Source of the DNA: Curvibacter sp. CHRR-16
Lineage (GTDB): Bacteria > Pseudomonadota > Gammaproteobacteria > Burkholderiales > Burkholderiaceae_C
Direction of reading: 5' to 3'
Assembly: GCF_018474005.1 (NCBI RefSeq)
Contig: NZ_JAHCSH010000001.1
Location: 496,001-560,000 of the forward strand
DNA: 64,000 nucleotides
Shown here: piece after piece, positions 27,043 through 36,001 of the stretch
How positions within the stretch are numbered: position 1 is the first letter of the stretch
Layout of the letters: the number at the start of each line of letters is the position of its first letter
The notes under the pieces: generated by a model
Seen by the model: the letters and a program-made list of their open reading frames with translations, nothing else
Told to the model about the DNA's origin: nothing
Databases searched by the model: none
Position numbers and translations under genes: made by a program

Positions 27043-28647
27043 TTGATCACTCGAATCATCAACAAACTGCTGGGCAAAGACAAAGCCACGGGAGCAGCAC
27101 GCAAACCATCGTTTGGCAAACGGGTGGATATTGGCCCGGAACAGCACCGCATCAACCCCGAGTTGGTGGACGAGCGCGCCATCCACGTGGTGCAAACCCT
27201 GCAACGCGCCGGGTATGAGGCCTATATCGTGGGCGGCGCGGTGCGCGATCTGCTGGTGGGCTTGCGTCCCAAAGACTTTGACGTGGCCACCAACGCCACG
27301 CCCGAGCAGGTTAAAGGCTTGTTTCGCCGTGCCTTCATCATCGGGCGGCGCTTTCGCATCGTGCACGTGGTGCACGGTCGTGGCCGCGAACACGAGGTGA
27401 TAGAGGTTTCCACCTTCCGTGCCCATTTGGACTCGGCTCTGGCCGAGCAGGTGAGTGGCAACGAGCGCACCAGCAAGGCCGAACTGGCAGGCATGCAGCA
27501 CGCGGTGGATGCTTCGGGCCGGGTACTGCGTGACAACGTGTGGGGCCCGCAGATTGAGGATGCAGCGCGGCGTGACTTCACCATCAACGCCATGTACTAC
27601 GATCCGCAGGCACAACGGGTGGTGGACTACCACGGTGGCTTCAAGGATGTGCAATCGCGCACTATCCGCATGATTGGCGACCCCGCCACGCGCTACCGCG
27701 AAGACCCGGTGCGCATCATCCGCGCTGTGCGCTTTGCGGCCAAGTTGGCGGGCCTGGGCTTTAAGCTGGACAAAAAGACCGCTGCGCCCATGCTCACTAG
27801 CCTGCCCTTGCTGGGTGATGTGCCGCAAAGCCGCTTGTTCGACGAAATGCTCAAGTTGCTGCAAACCGGGCATGCTTTGGCCTCTATCGAGCAGTTGCGC
27901 TTGCACAAGCTGGAGCGCGGCATTTACCCGCTGCTCGACTTGGTGGTGGAGCGCAGCGCTTCGCCTCTGGTGCAAACTGCTTTGCAGGACACCGACCGCC
28001 GTGTGGGCGAGGGCAAGCCTGTCGCAGCCAGCTTCTTGCTGGCCTGCGTACTGTGGGAAGACGTGTACAAGGGCTGGCAAAAGCGCATCAAACAGGGCGA
28101 GCACAGCCACCCGGCATTGCAAGAGGCTATGGACAAGGTATTCGATGCCCGCATTGGCGATGTATCGGGCCGCGGCAAGCTGGGCGGCGATATGCGCGAA
28201 ATCTGGGCCATGCAACCACGCTTTGACAAGCGCGTGGGCAGCGCGCCCTACGGTTTGCTAGAGCAGCCGCGCTTTCGCGCTGCATTTGATTTCATGCGCT
28301 TGCGTTCGGACATTGGCGAGGTGGATGTGGAACTGGCCGACTGGTGGCAAACCTTCAGCACGGCCGACGACAGTACCCGCCAAGACATGGTGGACGCAGT
28401 GCGCGCAGCCCAGCAGCAGACCCGCTCGCGCAGCCGCAAGCCTGCCGCAAAGAGTGCTGATAGCAGCCCTGCTGCCAAGGCCCCCGAAGAGCAGGTGCAC
28501 GGACAGGACGATGACAGCACCACTGAAGCGATTACCGAGGAGAGTGGCAGCAACCCCGGCCGCCGCCGCCGTCGGCGCCGCCGCACTGGGGGTGCTGGCC
28601 GCCGCGCTGAAGGCGGGTCGGGCGGCAGTGAAACCGGCGCCCAATGA
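27043..28647 (+). CDS. pcnB: Poly(A) polymerase I
   Basis: This 534-residue enzyme adds 3' poly(A) tails to RNA and so promotes decay. The nucleotidyltransferase signature is AYIVGGAVRDLLVGLRPKDFDVATNATPEQV, with the RFRIVHVVHGR segment and the RYREDPVRIIRAVRFAAKL domain after it. The C-terminus is a basic tail with a run of Arg (NPGRRRRRRRRTGG). The start is a TTG at 27043, supported by AAGGA 7 bp upstream. folK overlaps its stop (ATGA). Confidence 0.95.
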   Translation: MITRIINKLLGKDKATGAARKPSFGKRVDIGPEQHRINPELVDERAIHVVQTLQRAGYEAYIVGGAVRDLLVGLRPKDFDVATNATPEQVKGLFRRAFIIGRRFRIVHVVHGRGREHEVIEVSTFRAHLDSALAEQVSGNERTSKAELAGMQHAVDASGRVLRDNVWGPQIEDAARRDFTINAMYYDPQAQRVVDYHGGFKDVQSRTIRMIGDPATRYREDPVRIIRAVRFAAKLAGLGFKLDKKTAAPMLTSLPLLGDVPQSRLFDEMLKLLQTGHALASIEQLRLHKLERGIYPLLDLVVERSASPLVQTALQDTDRRVGEGKPVAASFLLACVLWEDVYKGWQKRIKQGEHSHPALQEAMDKVFDARIGDVSGRGKLGGDMREIWAMQPRFDKRVGSAPYGLLEQPRFRAAFDFMRLRSDIGEVDVELADWWQTFSTADDSTRQDMVDAVRAAQQQTRSRSRKPAAKSADSSPAAKAPEEQVHGQDDDSTTEAITEESGSNPGRRRRRRRRTGGAGRRAEGGSGGSETGAQ

Positions 28648-29141
28648 GTCTTGGTCTTGCGCAGGCCTATTGCGTGCAAGCCTATATAGGTCTAGGGGGT
28701 AATTTGGCCGGGGCTGCAGGCAATGCAGCCGATACCGTGCGTTGGGCTTTGGCCCAGTTGGCAAATCACCCCAGCATGGCTCTGCTGGCCCAGTCGGCGC
28801 TTTATGGCAGCAGCCCTGTGGATGCGGGAGGGGCTGATTACGTCAATGCCGTGGCCTGTGTGGCTACCGATTTGGCCCCGTTGGATTTGTTGCACGCTTT
28901 GCAAACACTGGAAAACCAAGCCGGGCGCGAGCGGCCTTATCGCAACGCCCCGCGTACTTTGGATTTGGATTTATTGCTCTACGGCGATTGCCACATGGAC
29001 AGCGTGGAACTGACCATTCCCCATCCACGCATGGCAGAGCGGGCTTTTGTGTTGCAACCATTGGCTGATATTGCGCCACATTTGGTCAATCCGCAGGCGT
29101 TGGCGCACTTGCGCTTGTCGCAGGGGATATGGCCTTTGTAG
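28644..29141 (+). CDS. folK: 2-amino-4-hydroxy-6-hydroxymethyldihydropteridine pyrophosphokinase
   Basis: This 165-residue enzyme transfers pyrophosphate to hydroxymethyldihydropterin in folate synthesis. The signature RNAPRTLDLDLLLYGD is present, with AYIGLGGNLA at the N-terminus and LTIPHPRMAERAFVLQPLADIAP. The ATG overlaps the pcnB stop. The last 56 bp overlap the convergent diguanylate cyclase gene. Confidence 0.96.
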   Translation: MSLGLAQAYCVQAYIGLGGNLAGAAGNAADTVRWALAQLANHPSMALLAQSALYGSSPVDAGGADYVNAVACVATDLAPLDLLHALQTLENQAGRERPYRNAPRTLDLDLLLYGDCHMDSVELTIPHPRMAERAFVLQPLADIAPHLVNPQALAHLRLSQGIWPL

Positions 29142-30630
29142 TGTTGGACAGAGGGGGTGTTGTGCCCGGTGCCATGGTCATGCGGTTGCGCCCTTGGGTT
29201 TTGGATACATACAAAGCCATGTCCGCCCGTGCCAAGCACTGGGTGAGTTCTTCATGGGGAAGGCATTGAGCCACGCCGCCACTGATGGTGCAGCGAATCG
29301 CTTGGCCTTGGAATGCAATTTGCAGGTCTTGCACCAGCAAGCGCAAACGGTTGGCTAATTCCAACGCTCCATGGCTGTCAACCATCGGGAGTAGCACTGC
29401 AAACTCTTCTCCACCCCAGCGGCAGGCGACATCCTCATCGCGCAGGCTGTGGTGGAGCAGTTCACCAATGTGTTGCAGCACGGCATCTCCCCCTAAGTGG
29501 CCGTAGCGGTCATTCACGTTCTTGAAGTGATCCACATCCAGTATGAGCAGCGACAACGCTTGGTTGTGGCGTTTGGCCAAGCTGATGAGGTGCTGGGCAT
29601 GGGTGTCAAAGCTGCGTCGGTTGTGCAGTTGGGTGAGCGCATCGGTGCTGGCCAAGCGCTCTATTTCTCGCTCTGCCATTTTCCATGGCGTGATGTCAAA
29701 GTGCGCCACCACAATGAGTTTTTCCCCGTCCATGCCCAAACACAGGCGTTTGGAGATGTGGCGGTACTTTTCTTCGCCTGTGATGGGGCTGATGTAGTGC
29801 TGATCCTTGTTGATTTCTGCTCCATCGAGTACGGCTTTATCCTCAAATGGAGTGTCTTTGGCTAGTTCTGCAGAACGGGGTTTGGTTTTGGTCACAGGCT
29901 TGCCAATGAGTTCATGCTTGGCAAAGCCTTGGTGGCGTGCATAGGCCTCGTTCACCATGACAAAAAAACCGGCATCGTTCTTGATGTAAAACGGATCGGG
30001 AATCACATCTATGACCCGTTGAATGAATTCGGTGCTGCGCTCACGCAAGGTTTTTTCGTGTTCAATTTCTTGCAGCAATCGCTGCTCGGCACGCCGTTGT
30101 GGGGACAGATCGAATTTGACGCAAGCAATCAGTGGCCGGCCGTCGGTGTCAACAAATTTGCGCTTGCTGATGTGCCGATATTCCATTTCGCTGGTGTGCA
30201 GGTTGGTGTACAGCTCTTCCTTGGCCACGTTGGCGTTGTTGGCGATGATGTCGGCATCTTCGCGCATAGAGGTTTGTTGGTGCGGGATGCTGGAATTCAT
30301 GTGGTAGGACTGCTTACCTACCAGATCAATGTCCTTTTTCTCATGCTGCCATTGGGCGACTTGGGCTTGGTTAATCAGCAGGACGGTGCCGTGCTGGTCT
30401 TTGATGTAGATGGGAAAAGGAATGGCATCAATGAGTCGCTGCGAATACTCCAGCATGCCAGCGTTGGTGTCAGTAGGGGCTGAGGTGCTGTTGTTGGTGC
30501 GCCAGACAGTCCACAGCAGCAAGACAAGCTGCAAAGCCAACAAGACCAGCACCGCTGCAGTAGCCGACAGTACCAAGGATGCGAGTGCGCCTGCTAACAG
30601 GATGCTCAGCTGGAGGTAGATCGTGATCAT
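29086..30630 (-). CDS. Diguanylate cyclase with two PAS domains
   Basis: This protein of about 514 residues has an N-terminal membrane region (LQLSILLAGALASLVLSATAAV and further helix), two PAS sensor domains, and a C-terminal GGDEF domain with the active loop GGEEF after RYGHLGGDAVLQHIG. The two PAS domains resemble each other (IDAIPFPIYIKDQHG and IDVIPDPFYIKNDAG, each with YRHISKR), suggesting internal duplication. It should make cyclic di-GMP, and no EAL domain is present. The ATG at 30630 places the membrane segment at the start. Confidence 0.93.
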   Translation of the reverse strand: MITIYLQLSILLAGALASLVLSATAAVLVLLALQLVLLLWTVWRTNNSTSAPTDTNAGMLEYSQRLIDAIPFPIYIKDQHGTVLLINQAQVAQWQHEKKDIDLVGKQSYHMNSSIPHQQTSMREDADIIANNANVAKEELYTNLHTSEMEYRHISKRKFVDTDGRPLIACVKFDLSPQRRAEQRLLQEIEHEKTLRERSTEFIQRVIDVIPDPFYIKNDAGFFVMVNEAYARHQGFAKHELIGKPVTKTKPRSAELAKDTPFEDKAVLDGAEINKDQHYISPITGEEKYRHISKRLCLGMDGEKLIVVAHFDITPWKMAEREIERLASTDALTQLHNRRSFDTHAQHLISLAKRHNQALSLLILDVDHFKNVNDRYGHLGGDAVLQHIGELLHHSLRDEDVACRWGGEEFAVLLPMVDSHGALELANRLRLLVQDLQIAFQGQAIRCTISGGVAQCLPHEELTQCLARADMALYVSKTQGRNRMTMAPGTTPPLSNTTKAISPATSASAPTPAD

Positions 30631-30717
30631 GGGGCAGAACCTAAGGCGGGCATCATCCTTTATCCCTTTGGGGTTTGTGTTTTTTTTTGTTAGACGCTGC
30701 AGTGTTATGGTTGCAGC

Positions 30718-33249
30718 ATGCATATCTCTTTTTGGCAATTGGGCTGGCGCACCCTGTGGCGTGATGTTCGGGCAGGCGAGCTGCGGCTTTTGATGCTGGC
30801 GGTGACGCTGGCAGTGGCTGCTCTCTCAGCAGTGGGCTTCTTTGCAGACCGTTTGCAAGGTGGGCTGCAGCGCGATGCGAGGCAGTTGTTGGGTGGCGAT
30901 GCCGTCATCGCTACCGACAATGCACCCACGCCCGAATTCGCCCAAACGGCCCAGCAGTCGGGCTTGCAGGCGGTGCTGACCCTGAGTTTTCCGACCATGG
31001 CTCGGGCCGACGATGGGCATGGAAGTGCTAGCAAATTGATAGCGCTCAAGGCCGTGGATACGGGCTATCCACTGCGTGGTAGCTTGCGCACCGCACGAGC
31101 GCCCGATGCCCCAGATGCCGTGGTGCAAGGTATTCCCGAGGCCGGACACGTGTGGGTGGATGCGGGCTTGCTGGACGCGTTGGGCTTGCAAGTGGGCGAT
31201 GCCTTGTTGCTGGGCAACCGTCAGCTGCGCATAGGCGCGGTGCTGACCCAAGAGCCAGACAGAGGGGCTGGCTTCATGAACTTTGCTCCGCGTGTGCTGA
31301 TGAATCGCGCCGATTTGGCCGCTACCGAGTTGGTTCAGCCCGCCAGCCGCATCAACTACCGCTTGGCCGTTGCGGGCGATGCGGCCCGGGTGCGTGCCTA
31401 TGTACAGTGGGCGCAAGGCCATGTGCAAGAGGGCAATATGCGCGGTGTTCGGGTGGAAACCTTAGACGGTGGCCGTCCTGAAATGGCCCAAACGCTGGAG
31501 CGCGCCAACAAGTTTCTCAACCTGGTTGCCTTGCTGGCGGCTTTGCTGTGTGCAGTGGCTGTAGCGCTGGCGGCACGCTCGTTTGCCAGTCGCCATTTGG
31601 ACGATTGCGCCATGCTGCGCGTGCTGGGCTTGCCGCATCGCACCATGGCGGCCAGTTATGGGCTGGAGTTTTTGTTAGCGGGGTTGGCTGCCAGCAGTTT
31701 GGGCGTGCTGTTGGGCTATGCGGTGCACTACCTGTTTGTGGCCTTGTTGGCTGGTTTGGTGGGGGCGGAGTTGCCCGCGCCAAGCGCCTGGCCTGTGGCC
31801 ATGGGGCTGGGAATGGGCTTGACGCTGCTGCTGGCCTTTGGTTTGCCTCCTGTGCTGCAGTTGGCGCAGGTGCCTGCCTTGCGGGTCATTCGGCGGGATT
31901 TGGGGCAACCCCGAGCCGCCTCGCTGGTGGTGCTGGGTACCGGCTTGCTGGGTTTTGCTGCACTGCTGCTTTTGGCCAGCCGCGATTGGTGGTTGGGTTT
32001 GATTTCGGTGGGTGGTTTTGCTGGCGCAGCCTTGCTGTTTGCGGGCGTAGCGGCTGTGTCGGTGTGGTTGTTGCGCCGCATGGTCAATGAGAACACTGCA
32101 CCGCGTTGGCTGGTGCTGGCCACGCGCCAAGTGGGCGCCCGCCCGGGGTTGGCGGTGCTGCAAGTCAGTGCCTTGGCGGTGGGCTTGCTGGCACTGGTGC
32201 TGCTGGTGCTGCTGCGTACCGACCTCATTGACAGTTGGCGCAAAGCCACGCCCCCCAATGCCCCCAACCGCTTTGCCATCAATATCCAGCCCGACCAAGC
32301 CGATGCGGTGCGCAGCGCGCTCAACCAAGCCGGTGTGGCTTCTTACGACTGGTTTCCCATGTTTCGGGGGCGTTTGGTGGCGGTGAATGGCAAAGCGGTG
32401 AGTGTGGACGATTACCAAGATGACCGTGCCAAACGCTTGGTCGATAGGGAGTTCAACCTCTCGCACACTGCCAGCCAGCCCGAACACAACTCCTTGACCC
32501 AAGGCCGCTGGCAAGCAGAAGAACCCGATGCAGTGAGCGTGGAGCAAGGGCTGGCCGATACATTGGGGCTCCAGCTAGGTGACATGCTGCAGTTTGATAT
32601 AGCGGGGCAAATGGTGCAGGGGCGTATCACCTCGCTGCGCAAAGTGGACTGGACCAGCATGCGGGCCAATTTCTTTGTGCTGTTCCCCAAAGCGGCGATG
32701 CCCGAAGTGCCTGTGACTTACCTTACCGCCTTTCGCGCCCCCGAGCGCACAGCCAGCAGTGGCAGTTTTGACAACGCCTTGGTGCGCCAATTTCCCAACC
32801 TCACTGTGGTGGACTTGAGCAGCACTTTGGCGCAAATCCAGCGCGTGCTGGATCAAGTGATCCAAGCGGTCGAGTTTTTGTTTGCCTTTACCTTGGCTGC
32901 GGGCATTGTGGTGTTGCTGGCCGCTGTGGGCACCACGCGGGAAGACCGGGCGCGTGAGTTCGCTGTGCTGCGCGCATTGGGGGCGGGCAGTCCCTTGCTG
33001 CGCCAAGTGCAGCGGGCCGAATTGATGGGCTTGGGCTTCTTGGCTGGTTTGCTGGCCGCTGCTGTGGCCAGCGCTCTGGGCTGGGCATTGGCGCGCTATG
33101 TGTTTGCGTTTGACTGGATGGTGTCGCCCTGGGTGTTGCTGGGTGGTGCTCTGGCGGGTGCCGCCTTGGCCGGTCTGGCAGGCTGGTGGAGCTTGCGTGA
33201 AGTGCTGCAGCGCCCGGTGGTGCAAACCCTGAGACAGCGCGTGGATTGA
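30718..33249 (+). CDS. FtsX-type ABC transporter permease (YbbP-like)
   Basis: This 843-residue protein has two FtsX-type permease repeats, with membrane segments near the N-terminus, around residues 265-400, a middle cluster, and a C-terminal three-helix block (FAFTLAAGIVVLLAAVG onward). Large periplasmic domains lie between. This is the YbbP plan. In E. coli-like genomes the partner ATPase YbbA is adjacent, but here none is seen nearby, so it may be encoded elsewhere. Confidence 0.9.
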   Translation: MHISFWQLGWRTLWRDVRAGELRLLMLAVTLAVAALSAVGFFADRLQGGLQRDARQLLGGDAVIATDNAPTPEFAQTAQQSGLQAVLTLSFPTMARADDGHGSASKLIALKAVDTGYPLRGSLRTARAPDAPDAVVQGIPEAGHVWVDAGLLDALGLQVGDALLLGNRQLRIGAVLTQEPDRGAGFMNFAPRVLMNRADLAATELVQPASRINYRLAVAGDAARVRAYVQWAQGHVQEGNMRGVRVETLDGGRPEMAQTLERANKFLNLVALLAALLCAVAVALAARSFASRHLDDCAMLRVLGLPHRTMAASYGLEFLLAGLAASSLGVLLGYAVHYLFVALLAGLVGAELPAPSAWPVAMGLGMGLTLLLAFGLPPVLQLAQVPALRVIRRDLGQPRAASLVVLGTGLLGFAALLLLASRDWWLGLISVGGFAGAALLFAGVAAVSVWLLRRMVNENTAPRWLVLATRQVGARPGLAVLQVSALAVGLLALVLLVLLRTDLIDSWRKATPPNAPNRFAINIQPDQADAVRSALNQAGVASYDWFPMFRGRLVAVNGKAVSVDDYQDDRAKRLVDREFNLSHTASQPEHNSLTQGRWQAEEPDAVSVEQGLADTLGLQLGDMLQFDIAGQMVQGRITSLRKVDWTSMRANFFVLFPKAAMPEVPVTYLTAFRAPERTASSGSFDNALVRQFPNLTVVDLSSTLAQIQRVLDQVIQAVEFLFAFTLAAGIVVLLAAVGTTREDRAREFAVLRALGAGSPLLRQVQRAELMGLGFLAGLLAAAVASALGWALARYVFAFDWMVSPWVLLGGALAGAALAGLAGWWSLREVLQRPVVQTLRQRVD

Positions 33250-33253
33250 GCGC

Positions 33254-33700
33254 ATGATCCCATCAGCACAAACCGAAAGTGGGGTGGTGCGTTTGCGCGG
33301 CCACCATTTGCTGTGTTTGCTCACTTATATAGGCAAGGGCTATACCCCCCGTTTCACGGCCCACTTCAATCGGGTGCTTGCACGCATCCAGGCGGGTGAA
33401 GAGGTGCAGTTGGTCAGCGGCCCCGATGACATTTGCCAGCCCATGTTGGGCGAGCCCAGTTGCCATTGCCACGAAGCCCGCATAGACCACCGAGATCACT
33501 TGGCTTGGCAAGCCGTGCAGGCTGCTTTGCCTACCGCCCGGGCAGAAGGTTGGCACCTCAATGCCGAGGCTGTGCACACCTTGCGCCAAGCCTTTGCCGA
33601 TGGGCGCTTGCGTGTAGGTTGCTACGACTGCGAGTGGAGCAAGTTGTGCGATGGCATTGCGGCCAATGGCTTTGCTGGTGTGCGTTTGCAGGGGGGCTAG
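33254..33700 (+). CDS. DUF1284 protein (predicted iron-sulfur binding)
   Basis: This 148-residue protein has the DUF1284 start LRGHHLLCLLTYIGKGY and clustered cysteines/histidines (PSCHCHEA, then VGCYDCEWSKLCDGI near the C-terminus), consistent with a predicted iron-sulfur site. The family has no established function. It starts 4 bp after the permease stop and is followed by a truncated haemoglobin. Confidence 0.88.
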   Translation: MIPSAQTESGVVRLRGHHLLCLLTYIGKGYTPRFTAHFNRVLARIQAGEEVQLVSGPDDICQPMLGEPSCHCHEARIDHRDHLAWQAVQAALPTARAEGWHLNAEAVHTLRQAFADGRLRVGCYDCEWSKLCDGIAANGFAGVRLQGG

Positions 33701-33716
33701 GCACGACAATAGGGCT

Positions 33717-34118
33717 ATGCAGATTCAAGAACCCAACCAAGCAAGCTTGTTCGATGTAATCGGCGGCGAACCCGTTATCACCCGTTTGGTAGAACGCTTT
33801 TACGACCTCATGGATTTGGAGCCTGCGTACGCTGAGCTGCGTGCCGCCCATGGCAACACCTTGGACGATGCGCGGCAAAAACTGTTTTGGTTTTTGTGCG
33901 GTTGGATGGGGGGGCCCAACTATTTTGTTGAGCGCTTTGGCCATCCCCGCTTGCGGGCGCGGCACATGCCTTTCAAGATCGGCATCCAAGAACGCGACCA
34001 GTGGGTGGCATGCATGGCCCAATCCATGCGCGAGGTGGGCATAGACCCGGCACTGCGCGAGCGACTGGAGCAGAGTTTTTTTCAAACTGCCGATTGGATG
34101 CGCAACGTCGGGGCATAA
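33717..34118 (+). CDS. Group II truncated haemoglobin
   Basis: This 133-residue protein is a 2/2 globin of group II. It shows SLFDVIGGEPVITRLVERFYDLMD, the proximal His in RARHMPFKIG, and the conserved Trp in RDQWVACMAQSM. Such globins bind oxygen or nitric oxide and may serve nitric-oxide defence. The ATG at 33717 (MQIQEPNQASLF) is chosen; an upstream in-frame extension is mostly overlap with DUF1284. Confidence 0.93.
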   Translation: MQIQEPNQASLFDVIGGEPVITRLVERFYDLMDLEPAYAELRAAHGNTLDDARQKLFWFLCGWMGGPNYFVERFGHPRLRARHMPFKIGIQERDQWVACMAQSMREVGIDPALRERLEQSFFQTADWMRNVGA

Positions 34119-34119
34119 C

Positions 34120-35934
34120 GTGTCTATGCGCTGGATGCGCCAGATAGGGCACAGGCTTTTGGCAGCATGCGCGCTGGCGTGTGCCTGCGCGGCTGGGCAG
34201 GCTGCCAGCTTGCAGCTACATACCCAAGGTTTGCAAGCCACCATGGACAATGGTTTGCTGCAGGTGCAGCTAGACAAAGGGGAGCTGCGCTTGCTCAGTC
34301 GGGCAGGCAAACGCCTGATGGATGCCAGTGATACCGCCAGTGCAGCTACAGCCCAAGCGAAGCCCAGCAGTGGCTATGTGGACTACACGGGCGACAAAAA
34401 CCAACGCTTTAACCCCACCGCCTTGCGGGTGCTAGAGCAAAGCGAGCAACTGCTGCACATAGCCTACGTGGACGAGCGTGCTGCAACCGGCTTGCTGTTG
34501 GAAGTGCATTACCTCTTGCGCCCCGGTGTGGCGGGTCTGTACAGCTATGTGGTGGCTGGTAATCCAATGCAGCAGCCACTGCGGGTGCAAGAGCTGCGTG
34601 CGGTGTACCGTTTCAACCCCTTCTGGCTGCACACCTTGCACAACGGCCAGCAGGTACTGCAGCCCCACAGCTATGCTGAACTGGCCCTTATGACCAAGGT
34701 GCAGGACGAAACTTGGCAGCTACCAGATCAAGACCCGTATGGCCAGTACTACACCAAATACGACTGGGCTGGGTACCAGCGCCAAACCCCTGTGTGGGGG
34801 GTATTGGGCAGGCATCCCAGCGGGGTATGGCTGGGGGCTTGGGTGGTTCCAGCAGGGACAGAGTATTTTTCGGGCGATGCACTCCGCCAAGACTTGCTGG
34901 TGCACCAAGACGCGCTGGCGCTGGTGTATATGACCGGGGCGCATTTGGGTAGTACAGAAATGCAAGCCCCGCCAGGGTGGCGCAAGCGCTATGGCCCGTG
35001 GTTGCTGTACGTGAACCAAGCCAGTGGGCCGGAGCTACTCTATGCGGACGCACTGGCGCGCAGCCAGCAAGAGCGTGCACAGTGGCCGTATAGCTGGCTG
35101 CATGATGCCCGTGGTGCTCGCGATATGCCCAACGCTCAGCCGTATTGGCAGGTACAAGGGCAACTGGTGCCCCAACCCGCTAGCGCCAGCATGCCCTTGT
35201 TGGATGTGGCCATGTCTACCTCGCTCACCGAGGAGCCTGCTCTGCAAAACCTGGGCTACACCTACACGGCGCGCACCGACGCGCAAGGCCGCTTTAGCCT
35301 GCACATGCCCGCAGGCGACTACCGCATGGTGGTCTATGCCAGTGGGGGGCAGCAAGCGGGTGTATTGCTCGATCGCGTGGTGCACATCGCAGTCCCATCG
35401 GGCCGGCACACTGTGCAGTTGCCACCCATGGCATTGCCCCTGCAGCCCACACCCCTGTGGGCCATAGGCCAAACCGATAGGCAAGCCACAGGCTTTGCCT
35501 TGGCAGACCGTCCCCGCCGCTATAACTTGCCGCTGCAAGTGCCTGCCGATTGGGACTTTGAGGTGGGTAAGTCGCACGACAGCGATTGGTACTACGCCCA
35601 AACCCAAGTGGGTACGTGGCGCATCTTGTTTGACGATCGTGCGGATGGCCGGGATCGCCAACTCACCCTGGCCTTGGCGGGCAGCAGCGATGCACTGCGT
35701 CCTGTGTACAGTGCGCCGCGTTTGGTGGTGCGCATGAATGGCGTGGAAATAGGGGTGGTCACTCCAGAGAACGACAAGGCGCTTTACCGCAGCGCCAACC
35801 GCAGTGGCCGCTACAGCAGCCATGCGCTGCGCATCCCAGCTGCACTGTTGCGCACAGGCCGCAACACCATCACTCTGCAATTAGAGGGCGGGCAGGTGAT
35901 GTACGACGCGGTGCTCTACGGCACGGCCCCATAA
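34120..35934 (+). CDS. Polysaccharide lyase family 4-like rhamnogalacturonan lyase
   Basis: This 604-residue secreted protein has a signal peptide (LLAACALACACAAGQAA). The N-terminal beta-sandwich domain (ATMDNGLLQVQLDKGELRLL) is typical of rhamnogalacturonan lyases. A fibronectin-III-like domain follows in the middle (TYTARTDAQGRFSLHMPAGDYRMVV). A C-terminal carbohydrate-binding-like domain has WAIGQTDRQATGFALADRPR and QVGTWRILFDD. The family cleaves the rhamnogalacturonan backbone of pectin by elimination. The start is GTG 34120 or ATG 34126. I name the family by eye, not by search. Confidence 0.75.
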   Translation: MSMRWMRQIGHRLLAACALACACAAGQAASLQLHTQGLQATMDNGLLQVQLDKGELRLLSRAGKRLMDASDTASAATAQAKPSSGYVDYTGDKNQRFNPTALRVLEQSEQLLHIAYVDERAATGLLLEVHYLLRPGVAGLYSYVVAGNPMQQPLRVQELRAVYRFNPFWLHTLHNGQQVLQPHSYAELALMTKVQDETWQLPDQDPYGQYYTKYDWAGYQRQTPVWGVLGRHPSGVWLGAWVVPAGTEYFSGDALRQDLLVHQDALALVYMTGAHLGSTEMQAPPGWRKRYGPWLLYVNQASGPELLYADALARSQQERAQWPYSWLHDARGARDMPNAQPYWQVQGQLVPQPASASMPLLDVAMSTSLTEEPALQNLGYTYTARTDAQGRFSLHMPAGDYRMVVYASGGQQAGVLLDRVVHIAVPSGRHTVQLPPMALPLQPTPLWAIGQTDRQATGFALADRPRRYNLPLQVPADWDFEVGKSHDSDWYYAQTQVGTWRILFDDRADGRDRQLTLALAGSSDALRPVYSAPRLVVRMNGVEIGVVTPENDKALYRSANRSGRYSSHALRIPAALLRTGRNTITLQLEGGQVMYDAVLYGTAP

Positions 35935-36001
35935 CACGGCCTTTGCGTTTTGCACTATTTGCCTCCCATTTGTCTCCTGCTTGCCTGCCTAGCATCAGCT
36001 T

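Noticed and set aside
26257..28215. 652-codon open frame on the minus strand opposite the HAD phosphatase and pcnB
   Set aside because: It is the antisense of two well-supported genes and shows no family features. Codon bias in high-GC DNA keeps such frames open.
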